Of a DNA stretch of 33,618 nucleotides, positions 1 through 7,865 are shown in pieces. Numbering within the stretch: the first letter of the stretch is position 1; the number at the start of each line of letters is the position of its first letter. A program made the position numbers and the translations under genes. The stretch is from Candidatus Gastranaerophilales bacterium (GTDB lineage Bacteria; Cyanobacteriota; Vampirovibrionia; Gastranaerophilales; Gastranaerophilaceae), in NCBI GenBank assembly GCA_944325895.1, contig CALVCA010000015.1, forward strand, positions 1-33,618, read 5' to 3'. The notes beneath the pieces are model-generated. The model made no database searches. It worked only from the letters and a program-made list of their open reading frames with translations, and was not told the origin of the DNA.

Positions 1-23
1 TCTAAAGCATCTTTATCAGTCAT
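1..23 (-). CDS. Possible 5' end of a gene running off the left edge
   Basis: On the minus strand an ATG at 23-21 opens a frame reading M-T-D-K-D-A-L to the window edge. An AGGA sequence lies about 14 bases upstream, which is far for a ribosome binding site. Only seven residues are visible, so no product can be named, and the reading may be chance. Confidence 0.25.
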
Positions 24-101
24 TAACTTTTATTTCATCCTTTGCAATTTTATATATGTTATAAAATAATTCTTGTTCTTTTTATTAATTATATCATATG
101 T

Positions 102-120
102 GTCTTTTGGCACAAAAGAC
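102..120. repeat. Perfect 8-bp inverted repeat in a gene-free stretch
   Basis: GTCTTTTG and CAAAAGAC flank a GCA centre. There is no T-tract after it on the + strand, so it does not look like a terminator. It could be an operator for a leftward gene. The rest of 24-250 shows only AT-rich sequence and a short direct repeat (GTAAACTTTT twice, near 199-231). Confidence 0.4.
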
Positions 121-329
121 GCAACTACTGGTGCATAATCATAACCATTATAAAGCAATGTTCAGTCACTAACTTGTAAATGATATTCATTCCAAAATAG
201 TAAACTTTTGTAACAAAAATGTAAACTTTTCTGATGAAATGTTTTTATATATAGGTAATTTTTATTTTTGAAAGAAAGTGTAGCAATATAGGTTTAGAAA
301 AATTCGCATTAGAACAAACTGAAAAAATT

Positions 330-722
330 GTGGAACATGAACAGATTTCTCGTGAAACGTTGAGAATTTTACTTGAAATTGCAAGTCGTTTTGAAGAATT
401 TACTGCGGGAATGAAATCGCCCTGGAAAGATGCATTAGAAAAAGTAGCTAAAAACGGTAATACTGTAATTATAGGGAAAGCAGGTGCAAAACTTATTGAA
501 AATCCTGCAGGAGAAACATTAGTTTGCAGAAGGTTTTTAGGTTATGGACCAGATTTACCTGACGGAACACCAACTTTAAGGTTTAAGCTAGTACGCCCGA
601 GTGGTGAAACAAGATTGATTGTAAAACCTAACGTAAATGGGACTTTTTCACCTGTAAGGTTATAGCTGGTTTCAGATAAACTTGCTCAAATTATGAAAAA
701 TATTGCAGGGAATGATGATTAA
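330..722 (+). pseudogene. Unknown protein gene interrupted by an in-frame TAG
   Basis: The frame from a GTG at 330 runs 111 codons to a TAG at 663-665. The same frame then continues for 18 sense codons (LVSDKLAQIMKNIAGNDD) to TAA at 720-722. It is also open upstream of 330 as far as a stop at 252, with coding-like residues (GLEKFALEQTEKI) but no ATG and no clear ribosome binding site. The N-terminal part looks helical and charged; the middle (about residues 45-100) looks like a small beta-rich domain. I recognise no family. The missing start, internal stop and two broken neighbours suggest a degraded gene. A genuine 111-aa protein ending at 665 is the alternative. Confidence 0.45.
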
Positions 723-874
723 TAAAAATCATTCAATGCAAGATTATGCAACACAACAAATGTTAATAAATAATCAAATAAGCTTAATGCTATGCAAATG
801 CACCAATAAGCAGCAGACACAGCTTTGTAAGCTCATAATACGGCAGTTTAAATGACAACCGAACGGATATAAAT

Positions 875-2168
875 ATGAAAATTTTACCCCAAAAAAACGT
901 AAATAGTATTGTAAGACAAGCTGCAGGAGTTGCAAGAAATATAACTCAGGCCAAAGTTACCGAAACTTTAACGGAACTTCCCCGGTTTTCTTCTCCTGAA
1001 ATGATTATGGCACGCAATTTAAATAAAATTGCATTAAGAGATATAAAAGTTCCTAAGACATATACATTTCCGAAAGCAACACCGCAGGATTTAAAACGTT
1101 TAACGTCTAATACGGTAAAAGATAGTTATTCAAGAGTAACGTGGACAAATCCAAAAAACGGCAAAGTTTATCATATCCTGAAAGAATCTGAATTGTCAGA
1201 TGGCAATATATCAGTCAGGATTTTGAATGAGGACGGTTCATTTCTTAAAAATGCAAGTATTAAACCGAAAAAGATAATTATTATAGATGATTTTGAACAA
1301 AACCAAAAGTCTATTTACGGTATTTCTCATGGCGAAATTGTTACTACTAAGACGTAATAATCCTTTTGCACAAATTGAAACAATAAATACAGGGTTGGCT
1401 GATACAATGAACCCTGAATTTTTTGAACCTTTTAAGAAAATTCTTGAAAGAATTAAAAATGGTGAAAAAATAGATTATATAAGCTGTTCAAAAGGTGCTA
1501 TTTGCTATTCGACATGTAAAAATATGCGTGGAAAAGTTCCGCAATTTCAACCGATAACGGATGTAGCTGATAGCGGAACACGTGTATTGTTTGCTTCCGG
1601 AAATTCTATTGATAATCCGACAGGTACAACAAATCAAGTATTATTACTTGCTGATAAAATTGAGGGAGTTGGTTCTCTATCACCTCAAACACACAAATTG
1701 TCGAAATTTTCATCCGCACGAAATTCTTTCTTTACACAACATTATGAAGTTGGAGAACATTATATCAGACCCACTGAATATGGTGCTAATATTACAGGAT
1801 TAAGCGGAACAGATATTGTTATTGACAACCCAAAATACAAACAAGAAGTTGAAAATAACATTTTGATAGGTAAAACAAAAGAACGAGCGGATAGACTATT
1901 GGATAAAATTCAATCTGAAATAACAGAAGTTCAACAAAAAAGAGTTGGGCTGGTGAGGGGCAGAATAGATTTTAACGCTTTGCGTAAACTGGAGCAAAGA
2001 CAAAATACATTGGAACAACGCAGGATTAAACTAATTCAGTTAAGAAATGCCACACAACTTGAGAACGGTAAATATGAAGCAGCTGAAAAATTTTTCGGTA
2101 CAAGTTTTTCAACTCCTATACGTACTGCAAAACTGGCACTAACTGATATGTTACAAGATGTAATTTAG
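875..2168 (+). pseudogene. Subtilase-like (S8-type) protein, split by a frameshift
   Basis: Two frames make one protein. The first part (875-1357, 160 aa) ends in IIIIDDF (about 134-140) and SHGEIV (151-156), which match the Asp and His motifs of subtilisin-type proteases. The second frame becomes coding at about 1350 and runs to 2168. It carries DYISCSKG (strand-and-loop motif before the oxyanion region), FASGN (oxyanion Asn motif), VGSLSPQTHKLSKFSS and GLSGTDIV where families have SGTSMA. The nominal ATG of the second frame (1287) lies inside the first part and is not a credible start. A one-base insertion near 1345-1354 explains the break. SGTD in place of SGTS suggests that the catalytic Ser is lost, although an alternative alignment to GLS is possible. 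The last ~100 residues are a charged coiled-coil-like segment. There is no signal peptide. The domain call is by motif order only. Confidence 0.5.
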
Positions 2169-2203
2169 GTAATTATCCTTAGAAAATTTGCAGGATATTA
2201 ATT

Positions 2204-2532
2204 TTATTTTCTTTTCACGGCAATTTTTTTTGCAGAAGTGCAGAGTTTGTAGATATATTTGTGATATTTTTTCAGTGCATCCCAAACATGTCTGTTGGTA
2301 TCTACCGACAATTCTCCGCAGTCAATAATGTCCATGTGGTATTTTATCTCTTTAAAAGTCGCTTCAAGTTTTTGATACTTGGCTAAAATATATTCAGCTT
2401 TAAGGCGGTATTTCCTTTTTGGTGATTTAAAAAGTCAAACAAATAATCATCTCAAACAATTTTTGCCCATTTGTTGCTAAATCTGATTGTAATATTGTTA
2501 AAATCTTTGTCTAGAATTTCTGTAGTAAGCAT
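2204..2532 (-). pseudogene. Degraded small unknown gene
   Basis: Reading the minus strand from ATG at 2532, MLTTEILDKDFNNITIRFSN... meets an in-frame TGA after 26 codons. It then resumes (DDYLFDFL) and shifts frame near 2430. The second frame (KSPKRKYRLKAEYILAKYQK onward) stays open to TAA at 2204-2206, ending in ...SAKKIAVKRK. The composition is coding-like on both sides of the lesions. One stop and one frameshift make this a likely relic. No family is recognised. TGA is used as a true stop elsewhere in the window (mazG), so recoding is not the simple explanation. Confidence 0.45.
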
Positions 2533-2713
2533 GACGACTCCTATATACTACCTAACAGGTGAACTTATCTGTCCAACAGTAATATTTATGCAAAATCAGC
2601 AGAAAAGTCTACAGGCTGCTGTTGTATAATTGAAATATTGATAAAAATTTGTTAATATGAACAAAATATATCATGATTTCGTTGTAGTGATGCAGGTATA
2701 GGAAAGGAGAATT

Positions 2714-3013
2714 ATGAAGAAGAAAATTTTATCATTACTGATTGCAGGTATTATGTTGACAGGTTCCTGGTTGAATGCTGCTTGTTTTGCAGCCCCTAAC
2801 CATCATCGACCTAATGCTGTCCACAGTGAACAGCCTAAAAAACATAAAATTCAGAAAAAAGCACCAAAGCGTGTCGGTAAATCAAATTTAAAACATCAGG
2901 ACAAAAAACAGTTCAAAAAATTCCATAAAAATAAAAAACAAATGGTTAAAAGACACCAAAAACAACACAAAAAATTTCAGCGAAGATCGTCCAAACGTCA
3001 TTTCAGAAGATAA
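2714..3013 (+). CDS. Small secreted Lys/His-rich basic protein
   Basis: 99 aa. An N-terminal signal peptide (MKKK, a hydrophobic stretch at 5-24, then a likely signal-peptidase I site near CFA|A) is followed by an extremely basic tail made almost entirely of Lys, His, Arg and Gln, with recurrent K-K-x-x-K/H patterns. The start is fixed by AAAGGAG about 5 bases upstream of the ATG. The cysteine in the signal region lacks a good lipobox, so a lipoprotein is unlikely. The protein is probably exported to the periplasm or surface and could bind polyanions (cell-surface polymers, nucleic acid) or metal through its histidines; that is inference from composition only. I recognise no family. Confidence 0.7.
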   Translation: MKKKILSLLIAGIMLTGSWLNAACFAAPNHHRPNAVHSEQPKKHKIQKKAPKRVGKSNLKHQDKKQFKKFHKNKKQMVKRHQKQHKKFQRRSSKRHFRR

Positions 3014-3060
3014 ATTGATGTGTCAAACTGAAACTTTTACAAACAGTTCAAAACATTTCA

Positions 3061-3088
3061 TTGATGGGTTTTACCCATCAATTTTTTT
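3061..3088 (+). terminator. Intrinsic terminator after the small basic protein gene
   Basis: A 9-bp perfect stem (TTGATGGGT / ACCCATCAA) with a TTT loop is followed by seven Ts. The right half of the hairpin overlaps the last codons and stop of the converging mtaB gene, so the terminator is built partly from coding sequence. Confidence 0.85.
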
Positions 3089-4357
3089 GCCGTATATTTT
3101 TCCGTTTTTGTATTCGGTCAACAAAACAGAACATACGGTATTTGTTAAATTTAAATCCGAAGAATTTAGATGAACGGTTAAATAGTTGGGAGTTACACCT
3201 TTAAGGCATCCGTCATTTTTATCAGGATGTTTTTCAATTAAAACATTACGAATTTTACCGATATTTTTTTGAACAAATTCATTGTATTTTTTAGCGGAAA
3301 TTGATTTAATAATATCAGCTCTCATTTCTTTTGTTTTGTCATCAACTTGATCGGGCATGCCGGCACCTGCGGTGCCCTGTCTTACGGAATACGGGAATGT
3401 ATGGATTTGAGAGAGTCCGGATTTTTCCAAATTTTTGCGGGTGATTTCAAAATCTTCTTCTGTTTCACCGGCAAAGCCTGTTATTATGTCACTTCCTAAA
3501 AACGGCATGTCAAATTTTGAATTGATTTTATCAATAAGTTTCAGATAATCGTCAACTTTATAAAATCTGTTCATAGAACGTAGTGTTTTATCACAGGCAG
3601 ACTGCAGCGAAAGATGAAAATGCGGGCAGAATTTTTCTGATTTGCTCAAAAATTCTAAAAGTTCATCTGTTATTTCTGAGGGGTTTAAAGAGCCGAGGCG
3701 GTATCTTTCTATGTTTGTTTTTCTTTCTGTTTGTATCAATAAATCCAAAAGATTTTTGCTAAACTCTTTACCCCAAAGCCCTATGTGTATTCCTGTAAAA
3801 ACAACTTCTTTAAATTCGTGTTTTTCAAGGTTTTTTATTTCATTTATGATAAAATCAATATCCGCACTTCGGCTTTTGCCTCTGGCATACGGAATTATAC
3901 AGTAACTGCAGCGGTTGTCGCATCCGTCTTGAATTTTCAGACTTGCACGAGTTTTTTTTGAATTATCTATTGAAATTCCGGTAAAATCATTCTTTTCCAT
4001 TATGTTTGTAACCGCAAATTTTTTATTCTCAATTTGTTCATACATATGGAGTTTATCATCGTTTCCGATAATATAATCAATAAAATCGTATTTTAATAAA
4101 TTCTCTTTTTCAATTTGTGCAATACATCCTGTTAAAATAGTTTTTATTTCAGGTTTTTTGTGTTTGGCATTTCTTAAAAGATAAAATGCTTCGTTGTCGC
4201 TTTTATGAGTAACGGAGCACGAATTCAGTATGTAAAAATCAGCCTCTTTAAGGTTAAAAACCCTTTTAAATCCGTGTTTTGTCAAATTTTCTTCAATTAT
4301 AATTTCTTCAAACTGATTGGACTTGCAGCCCATTGTGTGTATTACGAATTTTTCCAT
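3071..4357 (-). CDS. mtaB: tRNA t6A37 methylthiotransferase MtaB
   Basis: Radical SAM enzyme that converts t6A at position 37 of ANN-decoding tRNAs to ms2t6A. At 428 aa it matches the family. The N-terminal UPF0004 domain holds the three auxiliary-cluster cysteines: C11 in GCKSNQ, C47 in NSCS and C78 in TGCIA. The radical SAM cluster is CDNRCSYC (C146, C150, C153), followed by the family signature IPYARGKSRS. The C-terminal ~60 residues fit a TRAM RNA-binding domain. GCKSNQF favours MtaB (GCKxNQ) over MiaB (GCQMN). The start has no Shine-Dalgarno sequence but is the only sensible ATG, and the N-terminus aligns with the family. It is a single gene, convergent with the small basic protein gene. 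Confidence 0.93.
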   Translation of the reverse strand: MEKFVIHTMGCKSNQFEEIIIEENLTKHGFKRVFNLKEADFYILNSCSVTHKSDNEAFYLLRNAKHKKPEIKTILTGCIAQIEKENLLKYDFIDYIIGNDDKLHMYEQIENKKFAVTNIMEKNDFTGISIDNSKKTRASLKIQDGCDNRCSYCIIPYARGKSRSADIDFIINEIKNLEKHEFKEVVFTGIHIGLWGKEFSKNLLDLLIQTERKTNIERYRLGSLNPSEITDELLEFLSKSEKFCPHFHLSLQSACDKTLRSMNRFYKVDDYLKLIDKINSKFDMPFLGSDIITGFAGETEEDFEITRKNLEKSGLSQIHTFPYSVRQGTAGAGMPDQVDDKTKEMRADIIKSISAKKYNEFVQKNIGKIRNVLIEKHPDKNDGCLKGVTPNYLTVHLNSSDLNLTNTVCSVLLTEYKNGKIYGKKIDG

Positions 4358-4428
4358 TTTTATATATTAGTTTAAATAAAATTATATGTAAATATTTATT
4401 AAGAAGGATTAATAAACTAACAAAATAA

Positions 4429-4458
4429 TTTACTTTTTTGTTTTTATTGTTGTATAAT
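4429..4458 (+). promoter_or_regulatory. Putative sigma-70 promoter
   Basis: A perfect -10 TATAAT (4453-4458) has a weak -35 (TTACTT, 4430-4435) 17 bases upstream. The predicted transcription start near 4465 lies downstream of the TTG at 4438, which argues for the ATG at 4483 as the true start of the next gene. Confidence 0.55.
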
Positions 4459-4482
4459 AGAAGTGCGAAAGGTGTGTGTGGC

Positions 4483-5337
4483 ATGCAGGTTAACGCAATT
4501 GGGACAAATGTCCAAAGGAATTCTCAACTTCGTCAAAATTTTGAAGGCAAACGTGATAATATAGATGCGTTTATTAACCTTGATGATGAAGCATTAAAAA
4601 TGGCAGCGTATGAAGAAACTGTCAAGAGTGTTAATGATAAAAAACATAAAAAATTAAATAATTTATTGGTAGGATTAATACCTGTAGCAGCCGGTGTTGC
4701 ATCAGCGGCAATTACAAAAAAGAGTTTTACACAAACCGGCAGGTTAGAAAAGTTAGCCGGATTTACTTCATCGTCGGTAGGTTTGCTGGCAAGTTTCGGT
4801 GTTATAGATTTAATATGCAAAGCACAGAAAAAACTTGCGGAAAAATCAGAAAAGGTTAAGAATTTTTCCAAAAACAATCCGCTTTTAACGTTTTTAGGTA
4901 CAATAGCCGTTTCTTTGGGAGCTATAGCAGGCGGCAGCAAGTTGTTAAGCAATACTCTCGGCAAAGTTGCAGGTAAAAATGCCAAGCTTGTTTCCAAAGC
5001 CGGTAACTTACTAGTAAAAGCAGGTGGAAAATTAGATAAAAGCAGAGTTTTAAACAGGATTTCCAGGAGTTTTTCAAAACTTGCACAAAAGACACCGTCA
5101 GCATTGAAGGCGGCTGGTAAATCAGTTGTTAAAAATGCTCCGTTCCTGCTTGCGTTTGGTGCACTTTTCCATTCGTTAAATCACAGTGCGGTTAAAAATC
5201 GTGAATTCAATAAGCATTACGATTTTTATAAAAATAAACAAGTTGAACTTGCTCAAAAAAGAGTATCAGAGTTAAGTCTGCAAAATGATTTTATGTTAAC
5301 GAATCCAAAGAATGCAGAGGATTTGGAACAGTTGTAA
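4483..5337 (+). CDS. Lineage-type hydrophobic/basic protein with NFEGK N-terminal motif
   Basis: 284 aa from ATG 4483, preceded by GAAAGG. The N-terminus reads MQVNAIGTNVQRNSQLRQNF followed by EGKR. A similar NFxGK motif occurs in the orphan gene at 12617. The middle has two or three moderately hydrophobic segments (about LLVGLIPVAAGVASAAI, SSVGLLASFGVIDLI and LLTFLGTIAVSLGAIAGG) separated by Lys-rich stretches. A fourth (NAPFLLAFGALFHSL) precedes a charged tail. This could be a membrane-associated protein or an effector-like protein. No cleavable signal peptide is seen and no known family is recognised. The longer reading from a TTG at 4438 is disfavoured because it would start inside the promoter. 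Confidence 0.7.
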   Translation: MQVNAIGTNVQRNSQLRQNFEGKRDNIDAFINLDDEALKMAAYEETVKSVNDKKHKKLNNLLVGLIPVAAGVASAAITKKSFTQTGRLEKLAGFTSSSVGLLASFGVIDLICKAQKKLAEKSEKVKNFSKNNPLLTFLGTIAVSLGAIAGGSKLLSNTLGKVAGKNAKLVSKAGNLLVKAGGKLDKSRVLNRISRSFSKLAQKTPSALKAAGKSVVKNAPFLLAFGALFHSLNHSAVKNREFNKHYDFYKNKQVELAQKRVSELSLQNDFMLTNPKNAEDLEQL

Positions 5338-5359
5338 AATCCAAAAACAGATCAGTTTA

Positions 5360-5382
5360 AGTCAGGCAATGCCTGACTTTTT
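5360..5382 (+). terminator. Intrinsic terminator upstream of the ribosomal cluster
   Basis: GTCAGGC-AAT-GCCTGAC forms a perfect 7-bp stem (8 with the flanking A/T) and is followed by TTTTT. It insulates the ribosomal operon from the gene before it. Confidence 0.88.
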
Positions 5383-5475
5383 AGTATAAATTTAACGGAA
5401 TTGTTCAAATGTTTTTTGTGCATTTTTATTTAAAAATCTCTTTTAACAAAAATTAACAAATAAGCAAAATCATTA

Positions 5476-5504
5476 TTGACACGGAACTATGTTTGTTTTA
5501 CTAT
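5476..5504 (+). promoter_or_regulatory. Strong sigma-70 promoter of the S10 operon
   Basis: Consensus -35 TTGACA (5476-5481), a 17-bp spacer and -10 TACTAT (5499-5504). The predicted transcription start near 5511 gives a leader of about 78 nt before rpsJ. This is the best-matching promoter in the window, as expected for ribosomal protein genes. Confidence 0.85.
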
Positions 5505-5588
5505 CAATATGCTTGAAGCCGAAATTTAGCCTAAAGCAGCTCTAAAAAATAGGGTTTACACGTAGTACAAACAAGAAAAGGAATACAC

Positions 5589-5909
5589 ATGGCAAGCAGT
5601 ACAAAAAGACAAAGAATACGAGTTTGTTTAAAGGCATACGATCACAAACTTATTGACGTATCATCCGACAAAATCGTAGAAACAGCAAAAAGAACAGACG
5701 CTACAGTAGCCGGTCCTATTCCTTTACCTACAAAAAGACGTATATATTGCGTTTTGAGATCACCCCATGTTGATAAAAAATCACGTGAACATTTTGAATT
5801 AAGAACTCACAAACGTATAATAGATATATACGACCCGACTCAACAGACAACTGAAGAGTTAAGCAGATTAGATTTACCTGCTGGTGTTGATATTGAAGTA
5901 AAATTATAA
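5589..5909 (+). CDS. rpsJ: 30S ribosomal protein S10
   Basis: 106 aa, the normal S10 length. Family features include [45 protein letters not shown] and the C-terminal [11 protein letters not shown]10 sits in the 30S head and also pairs with NusB in antitermination. AAAAGGA lies just upstream of the ATG. It is first in the operon, directly behind the strong promoter, and is separated from rplC by an unusually long 169-nt spacer. Confidence 0.97.
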   Translation: MASSTKRQRIRVCLKAYDHKLIDVSSDKIVETAKRTDATVAGPIPLPTKRRIYCVLRSPHVDKKSREHFELRTHKRIIDIYDPTQQTTEELSRLDLPAGVDIEVKL

Positions 5910-6078
5910 TATCAAACCTTGAAAATTTAATAGCATTATGCATAATAATGTGAACTGCGACTTCCTGAAAGCAGGATGAGAGGTGAAAGTCCTCAAAGGT
6001 AAAGAAAACGTAGCGATCGCAAGAGAAGAATGCAAACCGACGGAAAATCCGTATCGGCGAGCTAGAAAGGCAGAGAAT
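5910..6078 (+). promoter_or_regulatory. Long structured spacer between rpsJ and rplC
   Basis: 169 nt without a convincing coding frame. Adjacent short hairpins can be drawn: CCTG-AAAG-CAGG (5964-5975), GAGG...CCTC (5980-5994) and ACGGA-AAA-TCCGT (6040-6052). A GCGATCGC palindrome also occurs. The phrases GCGAC, GGTGAAAGTCC and GGCGAGCTAG resemble domain I of bacterial group II introns, but no domain V is seen. It could be a relic of such an element or a regulatory RNA structure for the L3/L4 genes. The frame open from GTG 5983 through this region into rplC is not family-like. Confidence 0.5.
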
Positions 6079-6714
6079 ATGACACTAGGTGTAATAGGAA
6101 CAAAAGTAGGAATGACCCAAATTTTTGACGAACAAGGTTTGGCAATTCCGGTAACAGTAATCAAAGTTGATGAAACTGTAGTAACACAGGTAAAAACAGT
6201 TGAAACTGACGGTTATAATGCAATACAGGTAGGAACAGTTCCTGCAAAAGAGAAGCATTTAACCAAAGCCGAATTGGGACATTTCAAAAAGAACAGCCTG
6301 AATAATTACAGACACTTGCAAGAGTTCAGAGTTGATAACCCGCAGGATTATAAAGTGGGTGATAAGATAGAATTGTCAGTGTTAGACAATGTAGAAAAAG
6401 TAGATGTAACAGGCAAATCAATAGGTAAAGGTTTCCAGGGTACCGTAAAAAGATGGAACTTTGGAAGAGGACCGATGGGTCACGGTTCAAAAAATCATAG
6501 AGAACCCGGTTCAATCGGTGCAGGTACAACACCATCCCGTGTAATCAAAGGTAAAAGAATGGCGGGGAATATGGGTAACGAAAGAGTTACGATTACTAAA
6601 TTAAAATTAGTAAGAGTAGATGCAGCCAATAATATTGTATTAGTAAAAGGATCAGTACCGGGCTGCGAAGGAAGATTGGTAACAATAGTTCCTACAAGAA
6701 CAAAATGGAACTAA
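6079..6714 (+). CDS. rplC: 50S ribosomal protein L3
   Basis: 211 aa from ATG 6079, where the family N-terminus begins (MTLGVIGTKVGMTQIFDEQG). AGAAAGG lies at 6064-6070. The L3 signature GFQGTVKRWNFGRGPMGHGS is followed by KNHREPGSIG, the loop that reaches the peptidyl transferase centre. An in-frame GTG at 5983 would add 32 residues from the structured spacer and is rejected. L3 starts 50S assembly at the 3' domain of 23S rRNA. Confidence 0.97.
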   Translation: MTLGVIGTKVGMTQIFDEQGLAIPVTVIKVDETVVTQVKTVETDGYNAIQVGTVPAKEKHLTKAELGHFKKNSLNNYRHLQEFRVDNPQDYKVGDKIELSVLDNVEKVDVTGKSIGKGFQGTVKRWNFGRGPMGHGSKNHREPGSIGAGTTPSRVIKGKRMAGNMGNERVTITKLKLVRVDAANNIVLVKGSVPGCEGRLVTIVPTRTKWN

Positions 6715-6814
6715 TCGGCGGTGAAAACAGATAAGTTTTAAAAATCCCGGGTTGCCATATAAAACGGAAAATTCCGAAAGGGGCAACAGGCAGTTAAAAG
6801 AAAAGGAAAATAAA
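6715..6814 (+). promoter_or_regulatory. Structured spacer between rplC and rplD
   Basis: 100 nt with a two-tier hairpin: an outer stem GTTGCC (6751-6756) with GGCAAC (6782-6787) enclosing CGGAA-AA-TTCCG (6765-6776). No T-tract follows, so it is not a terminator. In other bacteria L4 represses the S10 operon through RNA structure; a similar role here is only a possibility. Confidence 0.45.
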
Positions 6815-7441
6815 ATGTCAAAAGAAATATTAAGTACAAACGGAGAAAAATTAGGCGAAATTACTTTGAATAAAGAAGTATTCGGAGTAGAGCCGAATTT
6901 ACATGTAATGCATTTGGCATTAAGAAGACAGTTGAATAACGCACGTCAGGGTTCAGCTTGTGCAAAAACAAGAGCGGAAGTTTCAGGCGGCGGTAAAAAG
7001 CCGTGGAAACAAAAAGGAACAGGCAGAGCAAGAGCAGGTTCTTTAAGATCACCGTTATTTGCAGGCGGCGGCGTAATTTTCGGACCAAAACCAAGAGATT
7101 ACGGTTTTGCAATGCCGCAAAAAGCAAGAAAATTAGCTTTGAAATCGGCTTTATCTGCAAGAGAAGCTCAATTGGTTGTAGTAAAAGACTTTTCAGCAAT
7201 ATCGGAACCGAAAACTAAGCTGATGGTTAGTGCGTTAAAAACATTAAATGTAAGCGGTAAAACTTTAATTGTAGCTGACACAAAAGCAGAAGAAAACAAG
7301 AATTTGGAATTATCGGCAAGAAATATTCCGAGCGTAAAGGTTATATTACCGTCAAATTTAAATGTAAAAGATTTACTGGAAGCTGATTTCGTCGTTATGA
7401 CAGAATCTGCTGTAAATGAAATAACTGAAAGGTTACAATAA
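6815..7441 (+). CDS. rplD: 50S ribosomal protein L4
   Basis: 208 aa from ATG 6815 (MSKEILSTNGEKLGEITL), preceded by AAAAGGAAA. An upstream in-frame start at 6752 would add 21 non-family residues encoded by the hairpin spacer. The family core is clear: RQGSACAKTRAEVSGGGKKP, GTGRARAGSLRSPLFAGGG and VFGPKPRDY-like IFGPKPRDY, the extended loop that lines the exit tunnel. Its stop overlaps the ATG of rplW by one base (TAATG), indicating translational coupling. Confidence 0.97.
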   Translation: MSKEILSTNGEKLGEITLNKEVFGVEPNLHVMHLALRRQLNNARQGSACAKTRAEVSGGGKKPWKQKGTGRARAGSLRSPLFAGGGVIFGPKPRDYGFAMPQKARKLALKSALSAREAQLVVVKDFSAISEPKTKLMVSALKTLNVSGKTLIVADTKAEENKNLELSARNIPSVKVILPSNLNVKDLLEADFVVMTESAVNEITERLQ

Positions 7442-7749
7442 TGAGTAAAGAAAGAACAAACACAGAAAAGTTATACGATGTAATCAAAAAGCCGTTGATT
7501 ACAGAAAAATCAGTAGGTGCAACTACAATGGGTCAGTACACTTTTGAAGTAAACAAAGACGCAACAAAAGTAGAAATTGCACAAGCAGTAGAATTAGCTT
7601 TTCCGGGCAGAAAAGTTAAGAAAGTAAGAACGGTTTATATGCCGTCTCATGCCAAAAGAATGGGCTATAAATTCGGAAGAACTGACAGTTCTAAAAAAGC
7701 TATCGTAACAATAGAAGGCGATCCGATAGAAGAACTCGTCGGAGCATAG
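7441..7749 (+). CDS. rplW: 50S ribosomal protein L23
   Basis: 102 aa. Begins at the overlapping TAATG with rplD. Contains the L23 motifs IKKPLITEKS, YTFEVNKDATKVEIAQAVE and GRKVKKVRT. L23 lies at the tunnel exit and is the docking site for trigger factor and SRP. It is followed by a 116-nt spacer before rplB, unusual for this operon. Confidence 0.96.
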   Translation: MSKERTNTEKLYDVIKKPLITEKSVGATTMGQYTFEVNKDATKVEIAQAVELAFPGRKVKKVRTVYMPSHAKRMGYKFGRTDSSKKAIVTIEGDPIEELVGA

Positions 7750-7865
7750 CAGGGCAGATGTCCTGTGAGGACAATAACGGCAAGGACTTGTCCGAGCAAT
7801 AATCCAAGATTCACTAAAGGGGCGAAAGGCATAAGTCCCAAAGCCAAAAAAAGGAGAAAACAAAA
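7750..7865 (+). promoter_or_regulatory. Structured spacer between rplW and rplB
   Basis: 116 nt without a gene. CAGG...CCTG and GGAC-TT-GTCC can pair, and a GGC...GCC pair lies near the end, just before the rplB ribosome binding site (AAAGGAG). No terminator-type T-run is present. The function is unknown; it could be an internal regulatory or processing site. Confidence 0.35.

Noticed and set aside
2204-2532. TGA read as a sense codon in the minus-strand relic
   Set aside because: mazG in the same window ends at TGA with normal family length, and the relic also contains a frameshift.
5983-6078. N-terminal extension of rplC from GTG 5983
   Set aside because: Not family-like, lies in a hairpin-rich spacer, and the ATG at 6079 has the canonical L3 start and a ribosome binding site.
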